This document shows positions 42,449 through 50,425 of a DNA stretch of 64,000 bases, in pieces. Position 1 is the stretch's first letter. Every line of letters begins with the position of its first letter. A program made the translations under genes and the position numbers. Source of the DNA: Epilithonimonas xixisoli (lineage in GTDB: Bacteria; Bacteroidota; Bacteroidia; Flavobacteriales; Weeksellaceae). The notes under the pieces were generated by a model that was not told the DNA's origin, searched no databases, and was given only the letters and a program-made list of their open reading frames with translations. The stretch is taken from contig NZ_SOEO01000001.1 of NCBI RefSeq assembly GCF_004365655.1, positions 1,240,001 through 1,304,000 of the forward strand. Reading direction: 5' to 3'.

Positions 42449-42521
42449 GGGTATCTTCGGGAATCGAACCCTGTTCTCCGGTGCCACAAACCGGCGCTTT
42501 ACCAAATAAGCTAAAGAAACC
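42449..42521 (-). tRNA. tRNA-His(GTG), T stem weakened
   Basis: The anticodon arm CCGGT-TTGTGGC-ACCGG carries GTG and the D stem is GCTT/AAGC. The acceptor GGTTTCT/AGATACC pairs at six of seven, with discriminator C as in histidine tRNAs. Only three T-stem pairs remain around TTCGATT, and the base before position 1 is T, not the G-1 typical of tRNA-His. It is the first element of the array in the direction of transcription. Confidence 0.75.
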
Positions 42522-42527
42522 ATAAAA

Positions 42528-42552
42528 AAAGCGCCTCTTCTTGGGAGGCGCT
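42528..42552 (-). terminator. Terminator between the small ORF and the tRNA array
   Basis: AGCGCCTC pairs with GAGGCGCT, followed leftward by seven U. It overlaps no gene: the small ORF's stop is directly beside it, and the tRNA-His 5' end is 6 bases past the U run. Confidence 0.8.
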
Positions 42553-42702
42553 CTATATTTTTTGACGTGTCAGTTCGTTAGCTGACCCATTATATAAGCA
42601 CCTTTTCTCCACAAATTCACTTCCTAGAATATATACCAATCCTTTCGGCTCCTGTCCGTTTAGTTTTGAATATTGATTAGCTATGTGATGTAATTGTTTC
42701 AT
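42553..42702 (-). CDS. Small ORF of 49 aa before the tRNA array
   Basis: Unrecognised. It reads MKQLHHIANQYSKLNGQE, then PKGLVYILGSEFVEKRCLYN and a short polar tail. Support for being real is contextual. A promoter-like pair (TTTG, 20-base spacer, TTACTTTG) lies 70-100 bases upstream, and a strong terminator begins at the base next to the stop codon. There is no signal peptide or membrane segment. It could instead be a leader peptide for the tRNA array or a non-coding RNA that happens to be open. No clear ribosome-binding site is seen, which is common in this phylum. Confidence 0.4.
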   Translation of the reverse strand: MKQLHHIANQYSKLNGQEPKGLVYILGSEFVEKRCLYNGSANELTRQKI

Positions 42703-42771
42703 TATATTCTTGTTGTTTTAAAAATGTCTTTTTTGAAAAATTGAAAAGTTGTTGCTTTCAATTTTCGGTTG

Positions 42772-42803
42772 CAAAGTAAATATGAATTTTTCGAATTCAC
42801 AAA
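42772..42803 (-). promoter_or_regulatory. Promoter of the small ORF / tRNA array
   Basis: On the minus strand TTTG (42800-42803), 20 bases, then TTACTTTG (42772-42779), close to the TTTG-N17-23-TANNTTTG consensus. It is the nearest promoter-like site upstream of the array. Confidence 0.5.
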
Positions 42804-43033
42804 TCTATTTTTTAATTAAATTATTGATTATCAATCAATTATGATTTAAATTGAAAATAAGAAAATCCTGTCCGTAATATTTTACAGATATCGATTTTAC
42901 CTAAATGACTGTCTCTCATTGGTTTTCCTATCACGTCTTATTTTCTAATTATTTGTTCATTGTTGATTAAATTATTTTCACTTTTATGGTTATTTTATTT
43001 CATTCTAAATAATTTCGACCTTAAAAACACAAA

Positions 43034-43058
43034 AAACGCCCCGATTATCGAGGCGTTT
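43034..43058. terminator. Terminator beyond the 42-aa small ORF
   Basis: AAACGCC pairs with GGCGTTT and the inner CGAT with ATCG. A runs on the left give a U-rich tail leftward. It lies 30 bases past the small ORF stop at 43089. Confidence 0.85.
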
Positions 43059-43088
43059 CTGCAGTATTTTGATTAAATTTTTACGAGT

Positions 43089-43217
43089 TTACAGTAAATA
43101 ATTTTCAAAGCAAGTACATTTCGCCTCATTCCATATCATCCATTCGTATCCGAATAGTCCCTTTGGTGAAGGGCTATCGCATAGATTTACATTGATATGT
43201 GCTCTTTGTATTATCAT
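43089..43217 (-). CDS. Small ORF of 42 aa
   Basis: Unrecognised. It begins MIIQRAHINVNLCDSPSPKG and continues LFGYEWMIWNEAKCTCFENY, with three Cys and two Trp, no signal peptide. A perfect TATCTTTG -7 box ends only 13 bases before the ATG, so the mRNA would have a very short leader. A strong terminator follows the stop by 30 bases. Promoter, ORF and terminator form a complete small transcription unit. The alternative is a small RNA, because the leader is too short for normal ribosome loading. Confidence 0.38.
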   Translation of the reverse strand: MIIQRAHINVNLCDSPSPKGLFGYEWMIWNEAKCTCFENYLL

Positions 43218-43230
43218 AATTTTTCTGGGG

Positions 43231-43238
43231 CAAAGATA
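43231..43238 (-). promoter_or_regulatory. -7 box for the 42-aa small ORF
   Basis: Minus-strand TATCTTTG, a perfect TANNTTTG match. No TTTG at the ideal -33 distance. Confidence 0.5.
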
Positions 43239-43527
43239 AATTTTATTCTTTAAATATTTAAAATCAAGACATTAAAAGCTTGATAAAATTGATATTTTTA
43301 GATTAATGAAAATTTGGAAATTAGAATTTTTAATATTAAAACGTCAAAAAAAATTATTGACGCTGTGACCTCAGCAGTTAATTTCTCGAATACTTTTGTA
43401 GAAGATCTAAACAAGCTTGCTTCTATTGTTTTATTTTAAATTAGACTTCAAATGTTAATCAGTATAACTTTACGATTTAGAAATAAAAAGAAGATAACTA
43501 CATCTTAAATTACACTTATAAAATGAA

Positions 43528-43552
43528 TAAACCTTGTTTTGGACAAGGTTTA
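43528..43552 (-). terminator. Terminator of the histone H1-like gene
   Basis: TAAACCTTG pairs with CAAGGTTTA around a 7-base loop, 16 bases past the stop of the leftward gene. Confidence 0.8.
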
Positions 43553-43567
43553 TTTTTTGATAAATCA

Positions 43568-43744
43568 TTATGCTTTCGATGAGTCCAAAGATTCTTTTCT
43601 AAACTCTTTCAATAGTTTTTCAAGAATCAAAGAAGCTTTACGAGCTCTTGTTCCCGCTGCCTTGTTCGACTTTTCTGATTGCAATTCTGCATCAGCTTTG
43701 AAAGCATTAAATTCCGTGTTGATTTTTTCGATGAGTTCGTTCAT
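43568..43744 (-). CDS. Histone H1-like DNA-binding protein (Hc1 type)
   Basis: 58-aa basic, helical protein of the bacterial histone H1-like (Hc1) family found across Flavobacteriia, thought to bind and compact DNA. The sequence begins MNELIEKINTEFNAFKADAE and includes the conserved KAAGTRARKASLILEKLL, ending RKESLDSSKA. It is shorter than 60 codons, so it is easily missed by automated ORF calling. The reverse strand carries a spurious 73-codon ORF. A TATTTTTG -7 box at 43771-43778 and the hairpin at 43528 define a single-gene transcript. The family match is by recognition of the TRARKAS core. Confidence 0.85.
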   Translation of the reverse strand: MNELIEKINTEFNAFKADAELQSEKSNKAAGTRARKASLILEKLLKEFRKESLDSSKA

Positions 43745-43770
43745 AATGATACGTTATTAAAATTACTGCG

Positions 43771-43778
43771 CAAAAATA
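43771..43778 (-). promoter_or_regulatory. -7 box for the histone H1-like gene
   Basis: Minus-strand TATTTTTG fits TANNTTTG, 26 bases before the ATG at 43744. Confidence 0.45.
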
Positions 43779-44335
43779 TAGAAAAAATGCCTTTACTACT
43801 TATCTTTCTAATAAACTCATCTGTTAAATCTATTATAAATAATTATTCTAAATGAAATAAATTTCATAACTCTGTGATAGTAGCAAATAAAGTAGTTAAC
43901 ATTTATTATTCCAGCGAAGCCATATCAATTACAAATCTATTTACATCGCCTTTTTATAAACGTTCAAAACATGAATATTGATGATTTCACTTTCTGAGGT
44001 AATTTTGCCTAGTGCTGAATTATCCGGAAGATTGGTTATTGATTTCTATTGATTTTGCCAATATATCGAAAGGCATCAATGTACTTCCAAAAATCGCTAA
44101 TCGTTATTTCTTAAAAAGCTAAATTGTTGTCAGTACGTATATTATTATTTGAAGTTTAGGGTTACATATTTCGATGCCGTCTGCAGTATCAATCATATTA
44201 ATAGCGGGGATTTTACAACTTCGTAATCTAATCACTTTTAGCGGTTGCTTTTGGAAATCAATTACATGAATATGTTGTTGCTAAAGGAAATATCAAGCTG
44301 TAAAAGTTTGCAATAATATATTCTTTTGGCTAAAA
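43779..44335. other. Gene-poor stretch with possible coding remnants
   Basis: No intact gene. Short open pieces on both strands look protein-like but are broken by stops. On the plus strand a piece ends LAVAFGNQLHEYVVAKGNIK near 44300. On the minus strand a piece near 43970-44010 reads NSALGKITSESEIINIHVLN. They may be relics of one or two lost genes; I cannot name the families. Confidence 0.35.
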
Positions 44336-45922
44336 TCAAATGATCTTCAACCTTTCCTCTTCCAAATCAATTTGATACAATTGTTGACGGATGATTTCCT
44401 CATTAATTTTCGGATCTTGATTCAATTCTGCGAGATATTCCCGTTGGCTTTCGAGGATTTCTACGAAAATTTGTTTGGTTTCATCGTTCATCCAGCTGTC
44501 GTCAGTAGCTTTGGCGCGTTCTTCCCATTGCTTCAGAAGCCTTTCTATGATTAGATTACCTTGGTATTTATTTTCGTATTTATCTTTCAGAACTTCGTAA
44601 ACGTGCTTTTTCAGGCCTTGTTTCATTTGAAGTCTGGTCGATTCTTCGCTTTCGTCCAGAATTAATTCATCAAAAAATTTCATTCTTTTAATGAAAATCG
44701 GAAGCGTTAATCCCTGAACTAAAAGCGTTAACAAGATCACAACAAAAGTGATAAACAAAATCAAATTACGATGTGGAAAAGGCTCACCATTGCTCAAAGT
44801 AACGGGAATTGCCAAAGCTGCTGCCAAAGAAACTACACCTCTCATTCCAGTCCAGCCCAGCAATAATGGCATTAAAAAACGGCTTTTGTTGGACGTCGCT
44901 TTTGGCGCTACACTTGGTCGGAAAATTAAGGTTGCAATCAATGCTGCATAAGAACTTATTATTCTTGCAGCAATTAAAATTCCGGTTACCAAAACGCCGT
45001 AGCCAATTGCAGTTCCGAGCGGAATTCCTTCAGATCTGATTCCGGCAACAATTTCGGGAAGTTCGAGACCGATGATGAGGAAAACAATTCCATTTAAAAT
45101 AAATACAAAACTTTCCCAAACGCCGTAACCCTGAATTCTGCTGGCGCTATTGAGAAAAACCAACCGTTTGGAAGACATATACAAACCGCCGCAAACAACT
45201 GCCATTACGCCAGAACTATGAACTTGCTCAGCAATCCAGTACATTAAATACGGCTCGATTAATGTCAGAGCGATGTCGGAAGGTGCGTCTGTTGGCAAAC
45301 GTTTGTGCGCCTGAACAAAAAACCATGCAATGAGCAAACCGATTCCGGCGCCACCGATCACCATCCATAAAAAACTCAAAGTAGCTTCCTGCCAAATGAA
45401 TTGTCCGGTTCCGACAGCGACTAATGCAAAACGGAAGATAATTAACGAGGATGCATCGTTCAGGAGACTTTCGCCTTCGAGAATTGCAGAAGTTGATTTG
45501 GGAATTTTCACGAATTTCATAATCGCTCCCGTACTGACTGCATCGGGCGGTGAAACGATTCCGCCAAGGAGAAATCCTAATGCAATGGTGAATCCTGGGA
45601 TGAAGTAATTGGTAAATAATGCGACCGTAAGCGCCGTGAAAAATACAACCAGAAAAGCAAAACTTCCGATGATGCGCCACCATTTTTTCATTTCTTTAAA
45701 TGAAATTGACCAAGCTGCCTCGAACAACAATGGTGGTAGAAAAATAAAGAAAATCAAGTCCGGATCTATCTTTACGACGGGTAAACCCGGAATAAAACTG
45801 ATGGCCAATCCGCCAACTACAAGCAAAATAGGATATGCAATGCGGAGTTTTGTAGCCCACATATTGAGAAGAACAATAATCGCAATCATTGCGAGGAAAA
45901 AAGGAAGAAGTGTGTGCATCAA
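44336..45922 (-). CDS. Na+/H+ antiporter, CPA1 (NhaP-like)
   Basis: Inner-membrane sodium/proton antiporter for pH and sodium homeostasis, 528 aa. Twelve or so hydrophobic segments cover residues 1-410. The CPA1 signature GIVSPPDAVSTGAIMKF and the ion-binding ESLLNDASSLIIF (Asn-Asp pair) are present, and GWTGMRGVVSLAAALAIP is the conserved arginine-containing TM11 motif. A cytosolic, charged C-terminal tail of about 110 residues (DESEESTRLQMKQG to the end) follows. It starts 33 bases after the bestrophin stop and is very likely in the same operon. Joint cation and anion transport suggests osmotic or pH adaptation. Confidence 0.93.
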   Translation of the reverse strand: MMHTLLPFFLAMIAIIVLLNMWATKLRIAYPILLVVGGLAISFIPGLPVVKIDPDLIFFIFLPPLLFEAAWSISFKEMKKWWRIIGSFAFLVVFFTALTVALFTNYFIPGFTIALGFLLGGIVSPPDAVSTGAIMKFVKIPKSTSAILEGESLLNDASSLIIFRFALVAVGTGQFIWQEATLSFLWMVIGGAGIGLLIAWFFVQAHKRLPTDAPSDIALTLIEPYLMYWIAEQVHSSGVMAVVCGGLYMSSKRLVFLNSASRIQGYGVWESFVFILNGIVFLIIGLELPEIVAGIRSEGIPLGTAIGYGVLVTGILIAARIISSYAALIATLIFRPSVAPKATSNKSRFLMPLLLGWTGMRGVVSLAAALAIPVTLSNGEPFPHRNLILFITFVVILLTLLVQGLTLPIFIKRMKFFDELILDESEESTRLQMKQGLKKHVYEVLKDKYENKYQGNLIIERLLKQWEERAKATDDSWMNDETKQIFVEILESQREYLAELNQDPKINEEIIRQQLYQIDLEEERLKII

Positions 45923-45955
45923 AAGTGTTTTGTTTTTTTAAATTTGGAAATGTAT

Positions 45956-46975
45956 TTACATCAAAACATCATTCACAGGTATGATCGGTTTTGGTAAATC
46001 GGTTTCACCCAGAATCTGAAGCAGGTCAATCTCGATGGTTCTGCAGATTGACAGCATCGGAATATCGGTTCCCAATCCTTCAAAAGGGTTTTCTGAGTAA
46101 TCGCCGATCAGTTCCATGACGACATAAATCCACCCGACAATTGTTCCAAAAGGAATCATCAACCAAACTCCAGCATCGCCCAGTTTAGCAAACTCAGCCA
46201 CAATTCCTAATGGCAAAAGAAATATAAAAATACAATTGAAAATAAAACTTAAATTGGCGTATTGACGTGGCAAAGGAAACTTTTTGATGCGCTCTGCCCT
46301 GCCCTGATGATCGTAAAAATCGTTCAGAATATTTTGCATATCGAGCTGTCGTCGCATATGCAGGAAATCACGCTCTTCCAACTCTGCTAAATTCTGTGAT
46401 TGCAGGTTGATGATTTGTGTAGCTTTGTTGGCAGCCGTTTCCCAATCTTTTTCGTTGGCAAAGTAGTTTTGCTGTTGTTTTCCATTCAGATAATCCTGAA
46501 ATTGTCCCACTCCGAAATTCTCTCTTCTTCGTGAAGCAATTCTTGCAAAATGATGATTCAGGCTCACGTGTTCCCATTGTGTCGGAACCAACAACTGCTC
46601 CCGAAAAGTGTACAACCAAGCGATGTGACGATAAATAAGTTCTGTTTTTATTTTTTTGATTTCCTGGTCAGAGTATTGGTTGTTCTTAACATAAGAATTA
46701 ACCATCACACCCCAGCTTCGGCTACTATTGACGATGGCTCCCCAAATTTTGCGGGCTTCCCAAACACGGTCATAACTTTGATTGTTTTTGAATCCAACAT
46801 AAAATGCGACCGCAGTCCCAACGAGTGAAACTGGCAACCAAGGGATGGAAATCCAATGCCAACCGACTACTTGATAGAGAATCGAAACGATAAGCATATA
46901 CGCAATAAGCCACCAGAAATGGTTACCCGCAAATTCGAAAATCCCTTTGAATGTGAAACTTTTTTTAACAAGCAT
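45956..46975 (-). CDS. Bestrophin-family anion channel
   Basis: 339-aa inner-membrane protein of the bestrophin (formerly UPF0187) family. Bacterial members form pentameric channels. Four hydrophobic regions are visible, with WLPVSLVGTAVAFYVGFKNN near the N terminus and LSFIFNCIFIFLLPLGIV later. The conserved YDRVWEARKIWGAIVNSSR block and ENPFEGLGTDIPM near the C terminus are diagnostic. Some bacterial homologues conduct cations rather than chloride, so ion choice is open. It is the first gene of a two-gene unit with the CPA1 antiporter. Confidence 0.92.
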   Translation of the reverse strand: MLVKKSFTFKGIFEFAGNHFWWLIAYMLIVSILYQVVGWHWISIPWLPVSLVGTAVAFYVGFKNNQSYDRVWEARKIWGAIVNSSRSWGVMVNSYVKNNQYSDQEIKKIKTELIYRHIAWLYTFREQLLVPTQWEHVSLNHHFARIASRRRENFGVGQFQDYLNGKQQQNYFANEKDWETAANKATQIINLQSQNLAELEERDFLHMRRQLDMQNILNDFYDHQGRAERIKKFPLPRQYANLSFIFNCIFIFLLPLGIVAEFAKLGDAGVWLMIPFGTIVGWIYVVMELIGDYSENPFEGLGTDIPMLSICRTIEIDLLQILGETDLPKPIIPVNDVLM

Positions 46976-47118
46976 TTGTGTTTTTTATAAACTTTCGAAG
47001 ATATTAAAAACTTTTGCACTCAGCAAAATAAATAATATTTCTAAATCATCAACATATTTTTAATAAAAAAACACCTTCTTTATGATGAAAACCTTAGTTA
47101 TTTAAAGTCTTTTTTGGA

Positions 47119-47649
47119 CTAAATATTAAATGGATATTTTGACAATAAAACACTACTCAACTCAGCAAGATTTTCTTTGTATTCAGCTTTTTGTTTTTCA
47201 TTAATTTCATTCTCTTTGCCATAAATCTCGTCCAATTGTTTGTTTAGATCTGCAAATACCAACCATTTTTCAAAGTTCAAATCAAGTTCTATAAAATTCT
47301 CTCTGCACATTTCTTCTTTGTCGTGGTCATAGAAATAAATTTTATTTTCAATGTCAAACAACCAAAGGTCGCCTTGACCATTTTGTCCGAATATACAAAA
47401 TTTTGCAATTTCATCTTGCGTATAATTTTCTTTCCAATACTCTTTGTCAGAAAATTCTTTCGTTTGATTTACGGCTTCTACACTATCGAATAAAATGCAC
47501 TCAGATGAAATTTCGGTTGTACGGATTTGAGTTGTTATTTCAACATATAATTTATCGAAGGGGAAATCTATCGCTTTTGGAAAATTCCTAATTGGTTGTA
47601 TGTTGGATAACAGATTCTTTTTGATTTCGTCTGTTGGTTTAATTTTCAT
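47119..47649 (-). CDS. SUKH/SMI1-KNR4-like protein (orphan immunity-type)
   Basis: 176 aa from the second ATG (MKIKPTDEIKKNLLSNI); the first ATG at 47661 adds four residues. The pattern PFDKLYVEITTQI, FCIFGQNGQGDLWLFDIENK and NFEKWLVFADLNKQLDEIY resembles the SUKH (SMI1/KNR4) superfamily, most of whose bacterial members are immunity proteins of contact-dependent toxin systems. The middle GQNGQGDLWLF is the most telling part. No toxin gene with Rhs or LXG features is near, so it would be an orphan or have another role. The assignment is a resemblance, not a certainty. Confidence 0.6.
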   Translation of the reverse strand: MKIKPTDEIKKNLLSNIQPIRNFPKAIDFPFDKLYVEITTQIRTTEISSECILFDSVEAVNQTKEFSDKEYWKENYTQDEIAKFCIFGQNGQGDLWLFDIENKIYFYDHDKEEMCRENFIELDLNFEKWLVFADLNKQLDEIYGKENEINEKQKAEYKENLAELSSVLLSKYPFNI

Positions 47650-47871
47650 AAAAAATTTCATTAAGATTACACTTTAACACATAGACCAAAAGTCACTGAT
47701 ATACATAGCTTTTATTGGCAGACAATCGAAACCTTTAGAATCCATATGTGTTTGTAAAAGTTAAATGGAGGAATAGTCGCTGAACTTTAGTTGTTCTAAT
47801 ATTGAGAAATTCTTGTAAGATTTAAATAAATTTAAATTTGAAAATCTATCTTGAAATCAGACAACAAATAT

Positions 47872-48210
47872 TTATTTAATACTGGATGATGGAACTTTGG
47901 ATTTTAAAAATTCAAAGACGTCATTTGTTTTTCTGGAATACAAGCTAAGTTGTTCTTCTGTACCATCGGCCAGCAATATTTTTATAGCAATTACTTTAAA
48001 AAAAAGAAAACCTCCTTTTTTCAGAAAACTTACTTCATCATATTTGAAAGAACAATTTTGACGTTGGCTCTTTGCTGCCAATCCCTTGGTCAAATTATCA
48101 GTTGCGTTTGGGACAAAAGAAAACTCATCCGCAAAATAAGTCATCTTTCCTGTACTTTGTCCTCCCGCATAATGGAGTGTGGTGTACACACTATCGCCTG
48201 TTTGTATCAT
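47872..48210 (-). CDS. Hypothetical 112-aa protein
   Basis: I do not recognise this protein. ATG 48210 (MIQTGDSVYTTLHYAGGQST) is preferred to the in-frame start 19 codons upstream. That start would overlap the DKNYY gene and adds only a Lys/Asn/Ile-rich tail. The protein is soluble and beta-rich (GKMTYFADEFSFVPNATDN, GFLFFKVIAIKILLADGTEE, LSLYSRKTNDVFEFLKSK), reminiscent of a GRAM/PH-type small domain, but this is a weak likeness. It lies 46 bases downstream of the DKNYY protein gene in the same direction and may be co-transcribed. Confidence 0.6.
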   Translation of the reverse strand: MIQTGDSVYTTLHYAGGQSTGKMTYFADEFSFVPNATDNLTKGLAAKSQRQNCSFKYDEVSFLKKGGFLFFKVIAIKILLADGTEEQLSLYSRKTNDVFEFLKSKVPSSSIK

Positions 48211-48256
48211 TTTAATTATGTTTTTTTTAAGTTTGTTCAAGTATTTGAATATAAAA

Positions 48257-49915
48257 TCAATTTTCAAAATTTTGTTTTAGATTGGGAATCCATTCTTGTT
48301 GATTTGGAAGTTTGTTGCCTAAATTTCGAATCGTTACATTATCAGAAATCTGAACAAGCCAATATCCCTCGATATTTTTGAAAAGATAATAGTTTGAACC
48401 CGGACTTCTATCTTGGCTACAACCTTTCCTATAACCAGTGAAAATGCCCAATAATTCTATATTTTTAGATTTAATAATTTTGTGATGATAATGATAAAGA
48501 AAGTTTTTATCCTTTAAAAAACCGTTGAAAGTTGGTTCTAAAGTTTCCTTGTCCAAACCATCTATCACTTGTAATCCTACTCCTCTACTATAGTTGTAAA
48601 CATTTTTGGCATCTTTATAGAAAACGCCATTTACACTACCGAATGTACCCGCATCAGCAATCGTTTTTTTACCATCCCAATAGATTGTATTGCCGGATTT
48701 GTACAACAAATAATCATAGGTTTCATCGACTTCGATTTTAGAATTTCCAACTTTATCAAGTCTTAATTTATTTTCTTTTGCCTGATTGATTTGTTCTGAA
48801 GTTAGATTTTCATACAATTTTTTGTCCCAAGGGTCATAAGCTTGGTTTTCGTATACAATATATCTTGAGTCATCTGTGATAAAAAGATTGTCTTCGCTGA
48901 TGGGTTTATTGTATTTAAAAGGAAATTTCACATAAATAACTTTCTTATCAGCTTCAATCCATTCCCGTTCATAAACTCCGTTTTTATCGAAACAAAAATC
49001 TGAATGTGGGAGCATTCCAAATGTTTTGGCATCAAAATTATTTTTAAGGTCATTATCTCTTGAGTACACTTTTTCCCCATCCGAAAGATAGGCTCTGTTT
49101 ACCTGGTCCCAAACTTTGACATTTTTTAAATTTTCTTTTTTTACAGGCAAAACTGCTGTACCATAATACGCATTGTTATCATCTACAGAATAGCTTCTGG
49201 AAAGTCCTCTCAATGTTTTTGTATCAACATTTGGATGGATGGTGAAATTGTCATTATTTCTAGTTAAAACAAATGTAGAAGTCTTCAAAAAAACATCGTT
49301 TACAGGAATTATTTTTTCGTTTTTATAGGTAATGATTTCGCCTTTTAAATAAGCGTTATTCTTATCAAAAGTAAATTCGTTGCAGGATTTTTGGACAGAT
49401 GAGCCATCAGAGTTTTCTATCATCTTATCAAAATAATAGACATAGTTTTTGTCTTTGAAATAATAGCCATTAAAACATTCAACTACCTGAAAGGTTTCTA
49501 CATCTGAAACGGATATTGTCTTGTTGTTTTTATACACCGCATCTTTTATTTTCCAAAGCACTTCGGGATTTTCATAATTATTATTTCTGCCAATAATCTT
49601 AAATCCCGTGGTATCAGTTTTAATTTTTTCTCCTCGGAAATAAACTCCATTCTTATCTAATGCGAAAAATCCTCTTTCGTTATGTTTTGGAAACCGGAAA
49701 GATTTCATATCAGGATGCAAAACTTTACGACTATTACAATTTTCATAGACAACAAAATCTTTATTAACCAGATACATATCTTCATCAATATAATCACAAC
49801 CAAACGATGTGACCTTCATATTTGTGCTAATAATTGGCTCTATAATTTTTATTCTTTTTTCCTGGGCCATTCCTAAAAAAGGAAGGATAGAGAATAGTAT
49901 TAATATTTTTTTCAT
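48257..49915 (-). CDS. Exported DKNYY-repeat protein
   Basis: 552-aa exported protein built from DKNYY-family repeats, beta-hairpin-like units each beginning with a variation of DKNxVYxxxxxI. Copies are visible as DKNGVYFRGEKI, DKNYVYYFDKMI, DKNNAYLKGEII, DKNGVYEREWI and DKNFLYHYHHKI, plus DDNNAYYGTAVL and DAKNVYNYSRGV. The signal peptide is residues 1-17 (ends GMAQ). Such proteins are common in Bacteroidota and Fusobacteria, but their function is unknown. They are often next to small immunity-like genes, as here. Cys residues are scattered. No lipobox. Confidence 0.85.
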   Translation of the reverse strand: MKKILILFSILPFLGMAQEKRIKIIEPIISTNMKVTSFGCDYIDEDMYLVNKDFVVYENCNSRKVLHPDMKSFRFPKHNERGFFALDKNGVYFRGEKIKTDTTGFKIIGRNNNYENPEVLWKIKDAVYKNNKTISVSDVETFQVVECFNGYYFKDKNYVYYFDKMIENSDGSSVQKSCNEFTFDKNNAYLKGEIITYKNEKIIPVNDVFLKTSTFVLTRNNDNFTIHPNVDTKTLRGLSRSYSVDDNNAYYGTAVLPVKKENLKNVKVWDQVNRAYLSDGEKVYSRDNDLKNNFDAKTFGMLPHSDFCFDKNGVYEREWIEADKKVIYVKFPFKYNKPISEDNLFITDDSRYIVYENQAYDPWDKKLYENLTSEQINQAKENKLRLDKVGNSKIEVDETYDYLLYKSGNTIYWDGKKTIADAGTFGSVNGVFYKDAKNVYNYSRGVGLQVIDGLDKETLEPTFNGFLKDKNFLYHYHHKIIKSKNIELLGIFTGYRKGCSQDRSPGSNYYLFKNIEGYWLVQISDNVTIRNLGNKLPNQQEWIPNLKQNFEN

Positions 49916-50298
49916 TCAAGTTGTGTTTTTATGCTGAGAGTTAGCATTGATAGAGCAATATTTCGAACAAAATTTAAACCAAATAATTAGCTTTGAATTT
50001 TATCATTGACTTCTCATATCGAAAATTTCATTGGTACTTCTTACGAATTCATCAAAGAACTATGATTAAAATTGATATTTCATAAAATTATATAAAATAC
50101 AAGAATAAATACTTATTACAATAAGGAATTCTTTAAATTTAAATAATTAAAATCTTGCAAAAATGGAATATTTTTAAACAAAATCAATGATTTAATTTCA
50201 ATCTTTAAACTCTGCGCACGACATAAAAGCCAACGACAACAAAATGTAAATAATTTACAATTCGTCATTTAGTTTGAAAATAAAATAATATTTAAAAC
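49916..50298. other. Gene-free AT-rich region
   Basis: About 380 bases with no coding ORF, hairpin or repeat that I can support. It separates the DKNYY gene from the end of the frameshifted kinase gene. Confidence 0.5.
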
Positions 50299-50425
50299 TT
50301 AATTACTTATCGGAATATTCAAAGTTACCGTTGTTCCTTTTTCGTTTTTAATGGTTTCGATGCTTCCGTTTTTTCCCAATAACTTCAATCGTTCGTTACT
50401 GATAATGCCTGATAACGAGCGGTGA
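50299..50425 (-). pseudogene. Out-of-frame C-terminal end of the LytS-type kinase
   Basis: Shifting the frame at the four-A run (50426-50429) continues the kinase as NHRSLSGIISNERLKLLGKN, then GSIETIKNEKGTTVTLNIPI and a stop at 50299. This is the G2 region and last strand expected in LytS-type ATPase domains (SLG..I..ERL.LL and GT.V.L.IP). The in-frame version instead ends in unrelated residues at 50385. One missing A explains the break. Confidence 0.8.

Noticed and set aside
43342-43362. Hairpin CGTCAA/TTGACG as a terminator
   Set aside because: Only six pairs with a 9-base loop, no U run and no gene ending there.
43539-43760. Plus-strand ORF of 73 codons
   Set aside because: It is the antisense of the histone H1-like gene, which has the family core, promoter box and terminator.
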